The notes below the pieces were generated by a model. It saw only the letters and a list, made by a program, of their open reading frames with translations. It ran no database searches and was not told where the DNA came from. A stretch of 64,000 bases of DNA from Psychroflexus torquis ATCC 700755 (lineage in GTDB: Bacteria > Bacteroidota > Bacteroidia > Flavobacteriales > Flavobacteriaceae), in NCBI RefSeq assembly GCF_000153485.2, contig NC_018721.1, positions 248,001 to 312,000 on the forward strand, given 5' to 3'. This document shows positions 62,495-64,000 of this stretch, in pieces (the stretch's first letter is position 1; every line of letters starts with the position of its first letter). A program made the position numbers and the translations under genes.

Positions 62495-64000
62495 CTATAA
62501 ACTTTCCAACATGTCTTTTAACTTATCGTCCAGTTCTTTTATGGCTTTGGCATATCGCTGGTCCCACATTTTTAGGTCTTGAGTGGCTTCAGTTTCAATT
62601 TGATACTGGATACCTGGCAAAATCCAAGAGGCATAGCCACTAAATGGATCTGAGGAGGCATAAAGTGATTTATACCAGTCGCCGTAAGGCATCCCTTTGG
62701 GATCCAAAAAGCTTTTTTCTAGCGCGAGCAGCTGAGCATTCAGTTGATTCTTTTGGCGTTTGGATATTTTTTCAGTGGAGAGGAGTTTCTCGAGGGCTTT
62801 CGCCACTGAGGTAGTCGAGAGTTTTAAGCTGGATATCGCTTGACTTGAAGCTGTAAACCCAGTAAAATCAGAATAAAAAGAATTTACCTGCTGAGTCGCA
62901 TTTTCAAAATGGAGTTCCAAATCTGTAGCATACCGCTCTATATCATAAGGAATAAACTCTGCATTGGCCAACCTTAAGCTCAAAATACCCATCAGTTTTT
63001 CGACCATAGGTCCCATCTGAAATTCGGGATCTACGAAATTCTCGTAATAATAAAAGTCATCGTAATTGGTATGGTATAAGGTAGGTCCGCTGGCTCCACC
63101 ACTTAAAGACGGCACGCCAGCAAACATATAAAAAGCAATATGGTCTGATCCCCCGCCCAGGTTTCCAATGTTGGGCTCTGGCTTCTTACCCGCCCAATGC
63201 TCATAAACGGTTTCCTCTGTATAGGGATAATCTACCGCTTTGGAAGCTTCTAAAATAAGAGTCTTAAGACTTGGTGCTGAAGAGGCTCCAAAATTTTTCC
63301 CAGATACCGCTCCATCTAAATTAATATAAGCGACCGCTTTGGCTTTTAGCTCATCCTTCATTTGCTCCACCCATTCGCTAGAGCCAATCACACCATGTTC
63401 CTCGGCATCCCAATGGGCAATCATAATAGAGCGGTTGGGTCTATCGCCAGCTTCGGCTAAACGCCCTAATGATTCTGACAAGCTCAACAGCATGGCGGTT
63501 CCCGAATTGGGATCTGTCGCTCCAAAAGCCCACGCATCGTAATGGCAACCAAGAATCACCCATTCGTCAGGTTGTTCTTTGCCCTTTAAGGTCGCAACGA
63601 CATTATAAATCTTGGTCATTTTTTTGGGTTGGTCGACTTTGAGTCTCACTTTCAAGTCCTTTCCACCGTTCACTCTATAGGTATAAGGCAATCCGCCTTG
63701 CCAAGTTTTAGGAACCACCTCACCTTTCATATGTTTAAAAATAGACTCTGCGGCACCATAACCAATTGGTGTTACGGGAATAGTGTGCAATCCTGCATCT
63801 TCTGGCGCTAAACGCTCTGGAGTGTCCTTATGGTCTAGTGGTAAGGCGGGTTGGTAGGGCGTCAACGGATCTCCAGTCCAGTCGGCGGTAAGCAAAGAGC
63901 CACGTTGGATTGCACTAGGGTTGTAATACACGCCTTCGGGGAAGGTTAAGCCTTTGGTAAACCCAGAATCTTTAGGATCGGTGTAGATAATAAGTCCGAC
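62495..64000 (-). CDS. M28-family zinc peptidase (glutamate carboxypeptidase II-like), 5' end outside the window
   Basis: The frame is open to the right edge (at least 501 residues), reading VGLIIYTDPKDSGFTKGLTF in the PA-type domain. The M28 catalytic site follows: G-C-H-Y-D-A-W, ATDPNSGTAMLL, H-W-D-A-E-E-H-G, a DGAVSGKNFG ligand region and a final His in TLYHTNYDD. A transferrin-receptor-like dimerisation domain ends the protein. Relatives are exported and remove acidic residues from peptides. The signal peptide and start lie beyond position 64000. Confidence 0.92.
   Translation of the reverse strand, partial: VGLIIYTDPKDSGFTKGLTFPEGVYYNPSAIQRGSLLTADWTGDPLTPYQPALPLDHKDTPERLAPEDAGLHTIPVTPIGYGAAESIFKHMKGEVVPKTWQGGLPYTYRVNGGKDLKVRLKVDQPKKMTKIYNVVATLKGKEQPDEWVILGCHYDAWAFGATDPNSGTAMLLSLSESLGRLAEAGDRPNRSIMIAHWDAEEHGVIGSSEWVEQMKDELKAKAVAYINLDGAVSGKNFGASSAPSLKTLILEASKAVDYPYTEETVYEHWAGKKPEPNIGNLGGGSDHIAFYMFAGVPSLSGGASGPTLYHTNYDDFYYYENFVDPEFQMGPMVEKLMGILSLRLANAEFIPYDIERYATDLELHFENATQQVNSFYSDFTGFTASSQAISSLKLSTTSVAKALEKLLSTEKISKRQKNQLNAQLLALEKSFLDPKGMPYGDWYKSLYASSDPFSGYASWILPGIQYQIETEATQDLKMWDQRYAKAIKELDDKLKDMLESL

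Noticed and set aside
1..64000. tRNA, rRNA, tmRNA, phage or conjugation genes
   Set aside because: None seen on either strand by eye; only rnpB is recognisable as a structural RNA.

Overview
The window looks like a chromosomal segment of a marine-type member of the Flavobacteriia (Bacteroidota). Supporting signs are low G+C, a secreted protease with a type IX secretion (T9SS) sorting domain, a SusC/SusD pair, TAnnTTTG promoter boxes, a NagB fused to a PIG-L domain, and many outer-membrane beta-barrels. No species is assigned. No tRNA, rRNA or phage module was seen; the one structural RNA is rnpB (RNase P RNA, minus strand, about 39.58-39.95 kb).

Layout. 0-3 kb: decayed K+ channel, intact rhomboid protease, decayed IS1595 transposase and a T9SS-domain remnant. 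3.1-7.7 kb: a 1515-residue M36 metallopeptidase. 8.4-10.7 kb: divergent VOC/HxlR pair and outer-membrane proteins. 11.7-15.5 kb: gamma-glutamyltransferase and a partial duplicate of it flanking an unknown secreted protein. 15.6-17.0 kb: IS4-type element with exact ends and a broken transposase. 17.2-22.5 kb: truncated binding protein, DUF2891-Nramp pair, Ca/Na exchanger, SDR. 23-29.9 kb: accessory region with a TolB-like pseudogene, HicAB, a three-gene HipBST-like system and small orphans. 30.5 kb: pepD. 32.0-35.2 kb: a dense dispersed-repeat field with one GIY-YIG nuclease gene inside it. 35.3-37.7 kb: ECF sigma/anti-sigma-like/outer-membrane operon. 38.1-39.4 kb: erythromycin-esterase-like pseudogene broken by two MITEs. 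40.0-43.6 kb: inactivated MazEF, SMP-30-like lipoprotein, GDPD and alpha/beta hydrolase. 45.2-56.4 kb: amino-sugar locus (nagB-PIG-L, murQ, SSS symporter, NamZ/DUF1343 homologue, SusD, SusC, DeoR regulator). 56.6-57.5 and 62.0-62.5 kb: two further repeat fields around ald, an exported katG, an ABA4-like protein and an edge-truncated M28 peptidase.

How the genes work together. The 45-56 kb locus reads as a scavenging pathway for N-acetylmuramic acid or peptidoglycan fragments. SusCD would import across the outer membrane, NamZ-like and SSS proteins would process and take up sugar, MurQ would make GlcNAc-6-P, and NagB-PIG-L would carry it to fructose-6-P. Two identical-geometry 17-bp palindromes between susC and the DeoR gene are its likely operators.

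The strongest unexplained structure is repetitive DNA. A MITE-like family of about 160-208 bp has ends TACCAAATT/AATTTGGTA and 3-bp TWA target duplications. It occurs ten times, has broken or abuts several genes, and one copy carries a nested complete IS1595 element with an exact 8-bp duplication. The second structure is the 3.2-kb hairpin-rich repeat field that encloses a GIY-YIG nuclease gene, which could be a RAYT/REP-like partnership. All functional calls come from reading the sequence; no database search was run.
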